From: Trichobilharzia regenti
Lineage: Eukaryota; Platyhelminthes; Trematoda; Strigeidida; Schistosomatidae
DNA: 64,000 nt
Assembly (NCBI GenBank): GCA_944472135.2
Contig: OX235270.1
Location: 81,415,168-81,479,167 of the forward strand
Reading direction: 5' to 3'
Numbering within the stretch: position 1 is the first letter of the stretch; each line of letters begins with the position of its first letter. Under the pieces are notes generated by a model. It was given only the letters and a program-made list of their open reading frames with translations, had not been told where the DNA came from and did no database searches. The position numbers and the translations under genes are program-made. Below, in pieces: positions 14,470-28,639 of this stretch.

Positions 14470-15003
14470 GGACGATGTTGAAATTTATAAATCCATTAAA
14501 TGTTGTTTCCATTGATTCTATTGATTAAGCTTTTTGAGGTACTAGGTGTTTCAAAATATAATATCTATATAATAAGGGATATTAGTGGAGAGTTTTCCCA
14601 CCTCAAAGAAGTGTGCGTTTATTGCAGTGTTTGTAGAAATTAAAACAGTAACAGTAGTATTTCTCTCTTTCATCTAACTAGGTAAAGTTTATTGTGATCA
14701 TCTTGTATTAAGTATGGACAGCATGTGAAAATATATTGCTTTCATGATGAAAAGCGATGACCACGATAATAATGTGCATAATCCATCCATCTACTGATTT
14801 TTCATAATTATCAATGACTTCATCTTATCCCTTGATTTATCCATATAAAATATAGCTTTGGGAATGTGACAGTGATAATGAACAATTAAATGTTGATAAC
14901 AATTACTTAGAAAAAATCAGTTTAGTGCTGGTAATCACACTGTATCAAATCAGAGAAATGGTTCATCGTCACGAAAAAGTGAAGGAAAGTAAAATAAAAT
15001 GTT

Positions 15004-15006
<3 letters not shown>

Positions 15007-15048
<42 letters not shown>
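15007..15048. repeat. Long (TA)n microsatellite
   Basis: About 21 uninterrupted TA units, the longest dinucleotide run in the window. Confidence 0.95.
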
Positions 15049-15052
<4 letters not shown>

Positions 15053-16032
15053 TATATATTAGTAGAATTGCCCCGATTAAATTTAATGTGATGTAATAAT
15101 ATGAGAAAGAATATTTGATAAATGAACGACCACTGAACAAACAAACAGTAAGCAAAAGAATAAAATTATTTCTTTTCCTTTTATTTTCAAAACTGTCTTA
15201 CTTACTTTGGCTTAAGACCAAATTAAGGAAACACGATGAGGCGAGTGGTGAAAAGTAAGCATACTAATAACACTCAGAAAAGTGACTGAACTGTAGTCTA
15301 CTGGCTTATCTCGTTGTATTTGTATGGTGCACAAATTAATTTGGTCAAAAAAGCATAATTTATGTTAAAGAGTTTTCAGTTATCTGAAGGAAAGTCTTGG
15401 ACAACAAGACAGCACACAAACACACCACCTGTGTATGGCTTTTATGCATTTTTATTGCTAGTTAAAGAGGAGGATGAAAATGCCCGTAAATATTGCTGGA
15501 GTTTGAATATAATACTCAGCTTATATCTACTTGTGAAGAAATCAAAGCAGTCAATAAGTTATAGCCAATAGATTGTATATAATATGTCCCAAAATTTAAG
15601 CTAATACACCTGACGGTTTGTTAAACAGAAAATCAATTTTTTAACCTGTTTTCATTACGATAATAGGTTTTCTTTTTATAAACTATCAGCAAAAATCACC
15701 CAAATTAATCTAATGCACTTCATTATACTGGGAAAGTTCAATCAACCTCGTAAAAGATATTCATATAAACGTCGTCTTTTATAGTATTATAAACAAGCTT
15801 CAAACCGTTAAAAGTGAACTTGGTTTGGGCATATATAAGCTTCAAATTAAACTAAAATAATCGCCTACATTCAGTTAAACAATAGATATGAGGTAAATAT
15901 TTAGACAGGGGATAGCAAAATCACTGGATAAGCCAGAAATTAGGATTAAAAAGTCATCTGTGAAAACAAATTGTTATTCTAAATTGACATGTATGTCCAA
16001 AATAACCAGAAAAATTAGAAGTCTGAAATTCT

Positions 16033-16167
16033 GTTATGAGCAAAATTGATTTTGGTAAAGTCTCACAGTGTTATACAGTAATATTTACTGATGATGTTTA
16101 CCAAATTTTACCCATGATAGAATTATACTCTACCACAGTGCACATGTTCTATTTTTATATCAATGAC
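16033..16167 (+). mobile_element. Palindrome-derived PLE terminal fragment with decayed target duplication
   Basis: GTAAAGTCTCACAGTGTTAT and ACAGTAATATTTACTGATGA match the inverted arm of the 46.6 kb element. TTTACCCATGATAGAATTAT followed by ACTCTACCACAGTGCAC matches the 3' end of the same family (also at 60840-60870). Imperfect flanking repeats AGAAGTCTGAAATTCT (16017-16032) and AGAAGCCTGAAAATCT (16168-16183) look like an old target-site duplication. It has no coding sequence. Confidence 0.6.
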
Positions 16168-18803
16168 AGAAGCCTGAAAATCTACAACTTACAGAATCTT
16201 TATCCCTACAGACCAGTACCAGATTTTCATTAATAAACAAGTTTATATAAAGAGAAATTAAATCCTATATTACTGACTTTTGTGAACTAAATCTGAAAGT
16301 AGTCGTGTATTCTGTGTGCTGCAGTCGCACATTCTAATCCCTCCTCAGATGAACAATGTAATAGTTGCATGGTTTTTGCTTGGTAGTCAGTAACTCAGAT
16401 TTTTAGATGTGGAGAAACATGAGTATTTACATGTGTTTCGGTGGTTAATTTCTAGTGAGCCTGCTTTAATCCAGATCTGCATCGTGTAAATTTTCATCCT
16501 TTATAATCAGCTGCATTGAGTGAACCTTATATTCTGGTGACCATGCAAAACACTGTCATGGTATGACCAACGGGATATCTTGAATCGAACTAGCAATCGT
16601 CAACACGACCTAAGTGATTATTGATCAACTAGCTATCTACCACCCACAAAACACAGCCGTTAAGTGTGTTTTATGGTTCCTTGTAGAGCTATTAAGCCTA
16701 ATAGGTTAATGAAATAAACAAAATTCTCTTTTATGCTAGTCGAATGTATTAATTCCTTCTTTGTTACAGTTTACCGATTAGTTAAATAACTTCATATGAG
16801 AGACGTGTTCACGACTTTTATATAGTCCCATATTCTCCCAACTACAATTATGACAAACGCTGAAAATGAAATAACCAGATAAATGAAGCATTTTATATTG
16901 ATCGAAAACAAAATGAACACATAAACAGAAATATGCATAATAGATATAATGCTTTAACTTAAGGACTAAGAATTCAGCATAATGAACATGCTAGAGGCAA
17001 TATTCACTGATGATATGATCAAAACACTTGAATAATAATCAAGAAATCAAATCATCTCAAAGCATGAAAATGACTTATTTAATATTGACCTTATTGACCA
17101 AAACTATGTTTAGGCAAATTGTATATCTTTTCATTTTGTTAGACACTTTAGCAAGCAGTTTCTAATGCTTAAGTTACATAGTAGTTTACATCTTGTTCGC
17201 TTTCTGATTACATAGGAAGAAATCAATCTTTCACAATATAACTAGGTGATCAGGATAGTTTCAGTAACTGAAAACCGCTTAAGTTCCACTTTATGATTTC
17301 CCCACCATCTTGTGAGCTATGTTAGTTTATAATAAGTTTCTCAATGACCATAGCCAACTATTTATTATTGTGAAGGGTTTCCAACTACGCTAATGTTTTA
17401 AGTCTACACCTCATTTTTATTGTTTAGAGTGAATCATGAATTGACATATGAATAATGTAATGAGATCTCATTTTTACATTCACATCTTGAAACCATTTAC
17501 AATCTATTCATCATAAATAGTGAAGTACAAGTGTGAATGCATCAATCTTACTAAGCACGGCTACCGAAAACCTTGATTAGTTGTAGTTTCCTCAAAATAC
17601 GAAAATGTACATGGGAAATTCTCTTTCTAATTTTGGTAGCCTTAAGCGATTTTCGTAAAAGAAAATATTTTTTATACTTTAACATCTGAACTTTTCAGAA
17701 AACAATGCTTCAATTATTGAAGGGAAAACAAGGAAAAACCACCAGGTAGAACACAAATTCAGTCAGAAAAGAAAGCCGTAGGGGATATTTTTCCTATGAT
17801 TTATTACAAGACAAAAATTTCTGGAAGTGTAAAAGAAACTACCTATTTAGTTTTAAACTAATGCTAGTACAATTTTGCCACAAGATATTTATTTAAAAAT
17901 AAACTGAAACCTATTGAAGCACACTAAATAGATATCAATAAGCCTTTTGCAAATACTTACTATACGCATCGTTATTACAACTGCGCTACACTGAAGTGTA
18001 AAATGAAGCAATGAGGAGCAGAGTTACACCTCAGAATGATCATGCCAATTGTCCAAAAATGTTCTAACGATCTTAGGTTGTTTTTCAACTTAACCTTTCA
18101 TTACTAGACTTATCAAATGCATCAACAAATCTTCATGAGATAAGTTTTAAATAAGTTAGTTAGATTGGTTGAGTAGAGAAATGTGCATGATCTAGGATCA
18201 CAGCTAGTAGGACACAAAACATTTCATCAAGAAATAGACGGTAGGGGACTTTCACAGTACCAGTTTGAATATGCTGCTTGTACTAAATGCATGGTCTTCA
18301 AGTAGGCATAAAACCGATTTCACCTAATTATTCTACTGGTATTTTATTTGTTCTGTTAATTGTTTGTGTTGCTGATATTTACAGACCAAAATTCATCACA
18401 TTCAGGAGTGTAATTTCCTGAATTCAGAGTTGTCAACTTGGAATTGGTTAAATACCTAAGGTATAAAATTTACCCATCACCGAGTTCGACAATTACCAAT
18501 CTTAACCTAAAAGGGGATTTTATTAATGCATCATGGCTTGGAATTTGAAAATTAGTCCATATAGCTATTCTTCGCTTAACTACCTCTCCAGTAAGCATGT
18601 ATTAATTTATTCCCAATTTTCAATCACCGTGATGCATCATCTTTTCTCGTCTATAGAGTTAACAACTCAGAAATATCTCTTTTGATCTTTTCCTCGAGTT
18701 AACAGAGAAAATAATATTTTAAAAATCCATCACAATTAGAACACTGAATGCAAATGAAAACAAATTATCACTTGGAATGTGGAAATAACAACAACAGACA
18801 AAC

Positions 18804-18829
18804 ATGCGCGCGCGCACACACACACACAA
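18804..18829. repeat. (CG)n(CA)n alternating purine-pyrimidine run
   Basis: A GCGCGCGC block joins a CACACACA block, an uncommon GC-rich run in this AT-rich DNA and capable of Z-DNA. Confidence 0.8.
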
Positions 18830-21321
18830 AAGGAATACAGTTTCGGCTTCACCTTTTCACCGTTTATTTTTGTATCAAAGGGAAATCGATAATCTATTAT
18901 CTGTTCAATCATTCTGTACAACAAAAGCAGAAGGATGTAAATTTTTGACACACACCCATAAAGACGGGATAGATCGTTTTCAGTAAACAGTAAAAAAAAA
19001 TAGGCAAAATACAAATCAATTCAATAATCGTCATGCATGAATGACTAAGGGAGTAATAGAAATTGTCATTTCTCATTACTTCATTCCGGTATATATATAT
19101 ATAAAGTATATTTTAATGGCGTGTATCTATTTAGCATGACCTTAGCGCATCTCCCATGACAAGTGAAGGAGAGAAAATATTAGGACAAAACTTGGCCTTA
19201 ATCTGATGCTATAAAGAGAATGTTGTACATTATTTACTTTTAAGCTAATTTCGTCTGTGTAAGGGAAGAAAAAGACAATAACTAGTTGATTTTCTTCTAT
19301 ACTAATTCCCTAGTAATGACAACTTGACAGTAAGTGCGGAAATGTGTAGAATCCCATTGGATTAGAAGCAATTATCTTCAAATTATGTGAGGAAAATTGA
19401 TGAACTATTGTGTGCATTCGTCTTTCAGAGTGGGAGATGAATCGGTTAGTTAATGTCCTCCAACTTTCAGTGTGGTTCTCTTGGATGTTACACTGTACTG
19501 CATCACATTTCAACTTATGACAGTGACGCATTTAAGTGGACAAAAATGTTTTATCATGGTTATGTGTTATACAAAGATTGTCCATGTAGGCGGTTTAAAA
19601 TGTTAGCCCCTGAAGACACGTTGTTACCAGAGACCGACAATTCATTTGGAATAATCAGTTCTTACCCAATGGTAAAAAAATTAATTTTCTAAAATATATG
19701 CCACAAATTAAACTGTTAGTTTTTATAGTCAAAGTTTTAGGTGAACAGATGAATACTAAAAAGTGATTTTACAACAAAGGGTTAAGAAAAACTTAAAACA
19801 TATGTTGATTAACATGATACATCCCAAAAGAGACAGATAAAATGCTAGCTTGCAACCATGTGACCGAGTCGTTTGGACATCGGTTTACATACATGAAGAG
19901 ATTATAAACTTTACTTTATTTGCTTCACCAAAATTAGTGCTAAACCTGTTACGCTAACTGACCAGATACATTTAACGCGCTTCTTCTTTGCATGTCGACT
20001 CAATTACAAGAAACCACGATCCTGATTCTATTCAAAGGCCACTGGCTCAAATTGTGATAGCAATACGACTTTCATGTGGTTTATAATTTTTCTTCCATTA
20101 AGCTAACATTAATCTGCCAAGATAATATAGACAGTTCCAACAAACAGTGACCGCTTGACTAATTTCTTGAATTCGGTACCCTTTAGATGATACCGATATA
20201 AGATATGACCACTTTAAAGAGAGGATTATTTACTACCCATTCACAAGATGATAAGCTGTTGAAACATCATATGAAGTTTGACGGTATTTTGGTTCCATAA
20301 TTGATTTTGTAGAACACCGATCTGATATTCTTAGAAACCATCGGCCTGAGTCTTACTGTGTGCAACCCAGGATTTGGTCTCAGTTTAATTTATCATTCCA
20401 TTTCTTAAGTTCACTTTAGGCTTCATTGAAATTTTAGTTATTCTGTGTATTCAATTGGTTTCTAATTCCAGTTCTATTAAATAGATGGAGCTGTTTAAAA
20501 AGATGTGAGGATAATTGTGATGAAGGCGTACCCATGTTATCCTCTTATTTCACAGGAATTAGTAAAAGTATTTTTAAAGAATCTTCGGGACAGTAAATTC
20601 TCGAACACTCATTATATTTTCAAAACTAGTTTCTAATGATGGACCGAGTGTAGTATACATCTTGGTGCATATGTCGTAACCTTTGTGTATTTCAATAAGT
20701 AAAGTACAGTCATGTCCCTTATTAGGGATGTGAAAACATGATTTTGAATATTACAGTAGCATAAAACGTAGGCATTAAAGAGTAATCTCTACAATGTCTC
20801 AAACAATATTGACTAGTTCTAAGCATAATACAGCTTTTTGATGAGACCTTATTGATAGAGACTTCCATTGAAGGTTCAATTTTCCTCAATTGTTGTGAAG
20901 CAATGAAAGTTAGGTAACTAACTGGACGTTCATATACATACATATATACATTCACTGCAAGTAAATAAACAAAATTCCATCACTCGTGTCATAAAGTTCA
21001 TAAGTTATCAATCACATGCATACATATTACACCACAACAATATTGACTTTAGTATTTATTATTGTACATGGCAAACTAAACATAGAGACGCTATGCACAG
21101 CTGTCATGACTGGAAACCATTTGCTGATTGATTTTCTTCAGTTTTATGGGAAAACATATCCTTTGTTATGTAACGATAACAATAGATGCACAGGACATGT
21201 ATGTAGAGAGATATTTATGTAGAAGTCTGTCTTCATAAAAATGATGATGACATCCCACCCACGCTAAATATTTTTTTAATTACATTTACTGAAATGATGC
21301 TTGTGATCACTCAATTACTTT

Positions 21322-21482
21322 CAAGTATTCGTTTTGTAGGGATTTTGTTTGATTAGTTGGAGGATTTCATCATGAGCTGGCATTAGTTAGAGAAACATTG
21401 GAAAGCCTGGGAGTACTGGACAGCTGTTTTGTCTTAGTCTAGGACTCTTCGAACCCTGGTGGGTGCGTACTGATGAAAAGTT
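21322..21482 (-). mobile_element. Hammerhead-type SINE (Sm-alpha-like), copy A, internally deleted
   Basis: The minus strand carries GGGTTCGAAGAGTCCTAGAC then TAAGACAAAACAGCTGTCCA and GTACTCCCAGG. The tail ends in CTCATGATGAAATCCTCCAA, matching copies at 38.2, 51.6 and 52.0 kb. The B-box region runs straight into stem II of the hammerhead, so stem I and the CUGAnGA core are deleted. GAAAC is mutated to AAAAC. Confidence 0.65.
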
Positions 21483-22497
21483 TCAAAACGGAACGAAACA
21501 GTTTTCCAGAACTCTCAGGTTTTCTAATGGTTCTCAAACATTTCACATGTTCGTTAAAATTTAAACGAATGAATTATAATCTTGTTGTAGATTGATAACC
21601 CCCACACTACGAGGCCTGATGATCAACGATTTGGTGTGACGACTTTAAGTGAATATTTGTTATTCAAGTATTAGTTAGTTAACAGCTCTAGGTCATTATG
21701 AAACAGAAATTCACGGTGTAATGTATCTTGGCAGTCAATAGTTTCGTAGTGGGATGTGAAGAAGCCTACCATTTAAATTAAGTGACTCGTCATATCTGTC
21801 GAATGAATAACATTTCAATGGATGAATAACCAAACGGTTTATCCGGCATTTGGTAATCTTGAATATCTTATTATAGATGGGATGGCATTCAGTTAAAGAG
21901 CCCAAATTATAGATAGAATAGTTATCTAGTGATTGTTTGTTTTTAGTTATATTCCAACTAAAGTGGATAATTGCTGAAAGTTAACCTGGAACCATTCGAT
22001 TCTCAATAAACTTTACACTAAAAGATGAAGAACATCACAAAGTTGTCAAAAAACAAGAAAATCTTAATGAAATAATTTTAAGTATAAGTATATAAGCAGA
22101 CAGAATAATTTAATGGTATAGTTCTTGAATTTATTTAAAGAGACAGAGGAAAATGAGTATTTTCTAGGTTAAAGACATATTTTCCTGATAATTGCCAACA
22201 AACAAAAAACTATAACTAAGATTTCTTCAAAACTGACACTCTCTTACACGTAATACCAAACTCTAATACATCAGAGGGCGATGCGACTGTGACACGTCAC
22301 CTAGATTGCTGACAGTTTTACATACCTGCTCAGTAAACCTTAATCAACACATTGAAGATTATGCAGCCGCACTGATGACAGTCCGATGATCACTCAGTCA
22401 TCAGAGTTTTGTTTGAAAGTGACTTGAATGAAACCTCTGAAAAGCTTTTCATTTTTCACGGAAATAATAAAAAAATTTTAGAAATCTCTTAAATACA

Positions 22498-23115
22498 TAT
22501 TATTATTATATCCTTTAATTCCTAGAGGAACATAGGGCTTCAGCTGCTCGTCTCCATTGCCTTCTGTTTCCTGCCAACTTTTTCACTCCGCTCCAAGTCT
22601 GCCCACATGCTTTCATCTCCTCCTCACATCACCTCCTCCAAGTCACCCTCACACTGACGACCAACTCGCCGCTTCCCTTTCGGGTTCCACTCGAGCAATG
22701 GCTTGTCTAGTGATGTCACTTGATGGTTTCCTCACAGTATGACCAGCCAATCCATCTCCATTTTTTCCTGCCTATTTGTTTCGCAATCGGTTCCTGCTGT
22801 GTTGGTTCGCTCCCAGAGATCTTTGTTGCTGATCTTTTCTGGCCGGCCATCTGATCTTGAGTATTGAGCAAAGACAACTATTAATGAAGGTCTGAAGTTT
22901 GTTGGAGATGCTCTTTATGACGCGCCAAGTCTCTGATCCGTAAAGTAGCACTGACTTCACATTGGAGTTGAAAATCCGGATCTTATTTTTGATGCTGAGT
23001 GATGTTGGCCTCCATACAGACTTAAGGGTAATGAAAGCTAGTCTTGCTTTTCCGATTCTGGCTTTGATGTTCTCGTCAGTTCCGCCTGTAGTTGAAACGA
23101 TGCTTACCAGGTAGG
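22498..23115 (-). pseudogene. RTE-type (SR2-like) LINE C-terminal fragment
   Basis: Minus-strand translation reads FTYLVSIVSTTGG (23118 down), KARIGKARLAFITLKSVWRP, then KSVLLYGSETWRVIKSISNK and LQTFINSCLCSILKIRWP. After frameshifts it continues with WRWIGW, RVTWRR-CEEEMKACGQTW and KKLAGNRRQWRRAAEALC. The 3' end GAAGCCCTATGTTCCTCTAG is followed by an AT-rich (AAT)n-like tail at 22498-22510. It is a 5'-truncated copy of the same family as the element at 5.0-7.0 kb and supplies the clean 3' tail shared with family A SINEs. It is interrupted by frameshifts and stops and is not functional. Confidence 0.85.
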
Positions 23116-25604
23116 TGAAGGATTTGTAAATTTTCGATGAATTAATCTATGCATAAATTTGTTACGTACGCAAAGGAAATAGAATTTGGTAGAATGAACC
23201 AGTAGCATACGCTTATTTATTTGTGTCTGAATCTATTATTATTCCGTTCCAGGTTCCATTTCACTTTTTCTATACATGCAGTTCCTTTGGTAAACTCCAG
23301 AAAAGCAAAAAGGTCCAATTTATTTTTACTTCAGTCACAGTAATGTATTCAGAAAAACAGGTAAACGAAGAATTCTCTTATTGTAATTTCTCACCAGTTC
23401 AGTGATCCTGGAGGTCATAGAAAATGACAATAGAGATGAAATAATGATGTCAGCCGGTAGCAAAACAAACTGAATTGTATTTAAAGAAAAGTGATAAATC
23501 ATGAAAATTGGCAAACAGTTTTACTCAGTCAAAAACGGAAGTGATTAAAAGTGTTTGGAAATGGTCAATAGGAATGTGAGCCCTTCAAAACAGGAAAACT
23601 GTTCATAAGAGGAACAGATTCCAAAAATGCATAAGTTTGTGTTTCTTACGTTAGGTGTTTAAAAATAAGAATTCGAAATGGATTACATAAAATAGGTGAA
23701 AACATTTATGACCACGGAAGTAAATGGGATTAAATGAACTACTTATGCATAGAGTACAAACTACTCATCATCTATAGCAAGGCCTTCAACTGTATGCAAA
23801 GGTTGCAGCCAGCTTGTCTCTACCTAGTATAACACGGAATCTGTTTGTCAAATCAACACCCAATACATGTAATAAAAATGATGCAACACCAATCCCAGAT
23901 TTATAAACATTTTGATTAAAAACGGTAGGAAGTGAAACTCCATAAATCAATATAGGAATTTGTCCAAAACGCGTTAATTCTAGGTAATAATTCGAACTCA
24001 GAACATCATCCATTTAGTAGAACTGCATCACCGTGTTATGGAAAATAAACTTGTCAAATATGAAACTGTACTGTATCTCAGTTGACAGATTGTACTCATA
24101 CAACAGGTATCCATAAGCAGTGATAAAAATCAACAAATATTGATTTGACACTGATGGGATGTATTATTTTTCTAAAACCAACCAAAGATTTATGAAGTAT
24201 GTTGTCGTTAAAAGATGGATAGCATATAGACATGTGATAAATCAATACACTATTTCGGTTGATAGACTTTGTAGATTAGTGTGGTGTGATGAGATATTCA
24301 ATACAAGATTGTCTGCGTTAGAAGAATTACTTAGGAGAGAAAGGCGCACATATTATGTTAGAGCCTAGGTGGAGGAAGACGGAGCAGGTTTCGGATCCAG
24401 AACTCACTGGCTGAAAGCTAAGTGATCATGACAATTAGCCAAGTTTTCACAAGCTATATAAATAATATCGTGCTCAGAATGAAAAGAAAATCTCGTGAGA
24501 AAAACTTGAAGCACTATTTGATGCAACAAAATTCTTGAAAAACAAACTGTTCAAGAAGATTTCTCAAATCAATAAGAAATGCTATTACTTCAAATATTAA
24601 GAATCATGAAATAACTAAATAACTTATGTTAATTTACGCAGAAAGTACGATATACTGTAATTTAAGTTGTGTGGAATCAATACATGTAGACAAACGCAAG
24701 TCAAATTTTCACAAATGTAAGCAAAAGCTTGAATTATAGATGGTGGGTTTTCACCTACTAAATTTTTAAATTAAGGATGCAACTGAGAAGAGGAAGTAAC
24801 AATTTTAGTTTGAATAAAGTACAAATAGAATACATAAACATACAGGCAGCATTTCTAGGGGATAAATTTAGTAGGCGTAATAACTTTCGGTGCACGTAAA
24901 GCAGCCATTAAAAAAACAATTGAGCCCTTTGTATTGTTATATAACCTCATAGACTTTAAACAACTGCATAAGAAATTACACACATTACAAGTAAAGATCT
25001 TGAATATGTAATTCTATCAGGATGAAGATAGGTGTGCTGTTTTGTTTTCAAAGTATGAAATACAATAGACAAGTAACAATGAACCAAGCGTTCATGCTTG
25101 CCAGCATTCATTTAAGAAGTGTATACGCGAGTACAAGATACCCATTCACGCTTAATTGTGAAGTGGTCCGTTGTATTATGTTCAAAAATCAGTCACGGGA
25201 TCACCGTATTTACGTCTTATCATGGTCCGTCAAGTGAAGTATGATACCAGCTACTACTTTCAGCCAATCAAGATTAATATTCGCTTTTTCTCATTTACCT
25301 CTGTCTTGACGATTTCCACGTTATAAGTGCTACTACCTCAAAATATGTTCCCAATTTGATGCAATCTCACTAAAAGTGAACAAAACTATCACAGTACCGA
25401 TATAACACTAAAACAAGTGATCTGGATGTCTGAACTGAGTGGACGTATTCAAAATGCTATTCCACCCGTGCCATCACTGCTCAGTGGATAGAAAATGCAT
25501 TAGATTAAAACAACGAATGAACTTAAGTTATACACTGTTGACAAATCAGCGTAACGAAAAGTGAAAGACACTGTTGATTTGCAGAAATAATTAGATGAGA
25601 TGAT

Positions 25605-25803
25605 GTATTATTTTTTATTTTATTTTTGATTACAGCTTGATTCCACACTGTATTTTTGGTACAGGTATGGAATTTTCAACGTGGATATCGGTAGCCCAAA
25701 TTTCCCAGGCCGACCATAGATATCAGGTGTGCGTCGACCTGGGCTCGAACCCCGGCCCATGTGCATGGTGGATGAGAGTCTTAACCACTGTGCCACCGCA
25801 CAC
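25605..25803 (-). mobile_element. tRNA-headed SINE, family B (tail matches the CR1-like LINE)
   Basis: On the minus strand a tRNA-like head has an A box (TGGCACAGTGGTTAAGACTC) and a perfect B box (GGTTCGAGCCC). A short body follows, then the tail GAAAATTCCATACCTGTACC leading to GGAATCAAGCTGTAATC and an A-rich end. The tail aligns with the 3' end of the LINE at 40261-40320 (GAAAATTCTATACCTGTACC leading to GGAATAAAGCTATTATT). It lacks the GAAGCCCTATGTTCC tail of family A, so its mobilising partner was different. Confidence 0.8.
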
Positions 25804-28639
25804 CATGATGATGTATAAAGCTATGTACTGAGTATTGACCAAGATAAGTAGCTGTGTACCACTCATATCAGTCAATAGTACTTACTAGCCAGACCAAAGT
25901 GATCTAAACAGCAGACTGCCGTTCCACTCGTTAGGTGGCCGGGCTCACTAGTACTGTACCGTGTTTAAGTCACTCCAGAGAACTGAATTATTTCAAATCA
26001 CTCCATGTGAGTGGTATACAACTCCTCATCTTATTCATTCAATAGTATATGGTTTAATATAATTATGCTTGCTTTTTTGATTGGTGTTTAAAGTATTAGG
26101 CAGATCACATATTGTGATCTGAATAATTTCTGTTTTCAAAGGAAACTGTGGTGAAATCACAAATTAATCTGCATATTGGGAATTTGATTTATAAGATGAT
26201 GTATAACTGACCAACAGGAATCGACCTATTCTAACTGTCCCTTCCGGCAGCAGTTTACAATACTTCTCAAAGTCATTCACATTACCGTTGATATTAGCAT
26301 AGCAATCGATACAAGAGATGCTTTTGTATGCTTTTCAAATGAATAGCCATTGAAGTGACAGAGTTATGGTCTAGTACTTTTAACTTTAGTCACGTGAAAT
26401 GTGTACTTATTATAGATGACCTTTTTAAAGCTGCATATGCAGCGGCTAGGACATAGTTTACAATTATCGCCGAATTCATGATGAGGCTGAACCGTTCGAA
26501 ATTACCTGAAAATGATGTTCTGTGGATGTTGTGCAATAAGACATATGATACATGAGTAAGTTATCAGGTAACTGACTTGATGAAGGGAGAGAATAAACAT
26601 AAAATACTATTGTAAAGCAAACTTAAGATATTTAGAGAAAGTTGAAGGCACTTAGAATTAATTTAGAAATCGATTTTTCAGAGTTTCCCAAATCAAATAC
26701 ATATATTTATATACTTCATAAACAGACTATAGCTCAGAATTCATCCAGTTGCATTATGTCATCCATCTTGAAATAACTTTATGAATCAGCTTTTAGGACT
26801 TTACTTCGACCTCCTTTGCGGCTCCTCGTATTGAAAAGTATGGACAAAGATCAATCATTTTACAGACAAATTTGTCGTCCTATATTTCGATTAAGCGAAA
26901 ATTCCTGATTACCTAAATGAACTTATGAACAAGACGCTAAACCAGAAAAGTAACTGTATACGTGATTGTTGTTGGATTAACCAAAAATTGCCAAATAGTT
27001 TTTATTTTTCTAATTAAACCACATTTTAAATCAATAGTTGCCTGTTTGACTTCACTTAATCATTTTATGATTAACAATAGGCGGTCATATTCGTTGAATG
27101 CCTTTCGGTTCCAAGTATGATTACTTCAAACTTTTCTATACAGTTTCCTGTTGCCTTCCAACAGACGCTCGGTATGAATAAAACCCACACACATTATGTT
27201 CACTCAAAACTGACGCATAGGTACTTAAATATTAAAGAAACAAAAGAGGATAACAACATTGGATAAAAAGGAAGACAGTTAGTTAGTATTCTGTCCTCAC
27301 TTGATTTATCAGACAAGAAAATCATAATAAGTCTCAAAGGTATACAGATAGTCACATGGCTGAATTGATCTATTCAACAGCCATCCCAACTTATTTTAAC
27401 CTGGTAAGTATGTGGCTTTTGTTTTCTCCTCATAAGTGATAGATTTTCGTGTTATGCTATATGGTAAAAAAATATTTAATGAAACATGTATTATTGCCAC
27501 CATACTAGTGAACAATAAAATGAGTCGTCTGAAAACTGGAATGACTTTTTTCATCAGCAAACGTATAGGACCTTTTTCAATGACTGTGTTGTACTGATCA
27601 TGTACAGGGCAATTACAGACATCTGTGTTGTACATTTTTATCTCATGAATTAGCAATACGACAAACAAACAGCCTTCAATTACATTTTTCTTAAAGGAAA
27701 ACGATAAATAAAGATATCTTGGCGACTCCGTTTTCTTCAAGGTATGAAAAATTCTTATTTCATATAGTTAAGAACACATGAGTCAGAAACTCACTCACCC
27801 AAAAAGTTTTCAGCCCTGTTGATTACGTAAGTCTATTGGTAATTTTTCAAACAAAATTATTACTCATGCGCTTTAATTTGCCCAGTTATTAACTGAAAAT
27901 AACCGTTGGCCTCTAAATAACTGTACAGTTTCGAAGTGAAGTTACGAAAAAAGATCACTCTGCTGAATTATATATTCTAAATTAAATCTTGGTGACTTCA
28001 AGTTACAAGAGGAATAATTAGTGGTAATATTTAGACAAACCAGTAAGTGTTTTATGCATTGGAATCTAATGGCCTAAAGGATGGTGAGTGTATTCATTTT
28101 CGAATTGGATATACCGCCACTCAAATTTGCCTCATGATTGTCTTCTAACGTATTAAACGTGACTTAACTAAACAATTTTTATGTTGCCAGTCACATTATC
28201 TCTGATAGCGATAATAATACATTTTCGATGCAGAAAGAAGCAGAATGATTTAAAAAAGACTGTTGAATAACTGAATAGCTAAAATGTGACTATTGTAATT
28301 AGGAAATAGCTCTTTAACTGATTGTCACACGAACAAAGTTAATGTTTGGCAATCATAGTTCTTTTAGGTCAGTTCCGATAATCAATATCTGATTATTTAT
28401 GTCTCATTAGAAAGTTAGGTCTCTATGGCAGCATTTACTTAAGCAGAAAAGAGAAGCAATACAAATTTAGGTTAGATTTTGATATACAACAGTAATCACT
28501 CAATACATTCTAAAAAAATACAGTAGAATCCCCATTTTCATTCTTCACGTCTCACTAAGATATTATGAAATACTGGGAATTGGAAGAATACTACCCTGCA
28601 GAATGTTGACAATCAGTGGTTATTCTAACATCCTTATAA

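Noticed and set aside
24159..24368. 69-codon ORF as an exon
   Set aside because: No recognised domain, splice context or repeat match.
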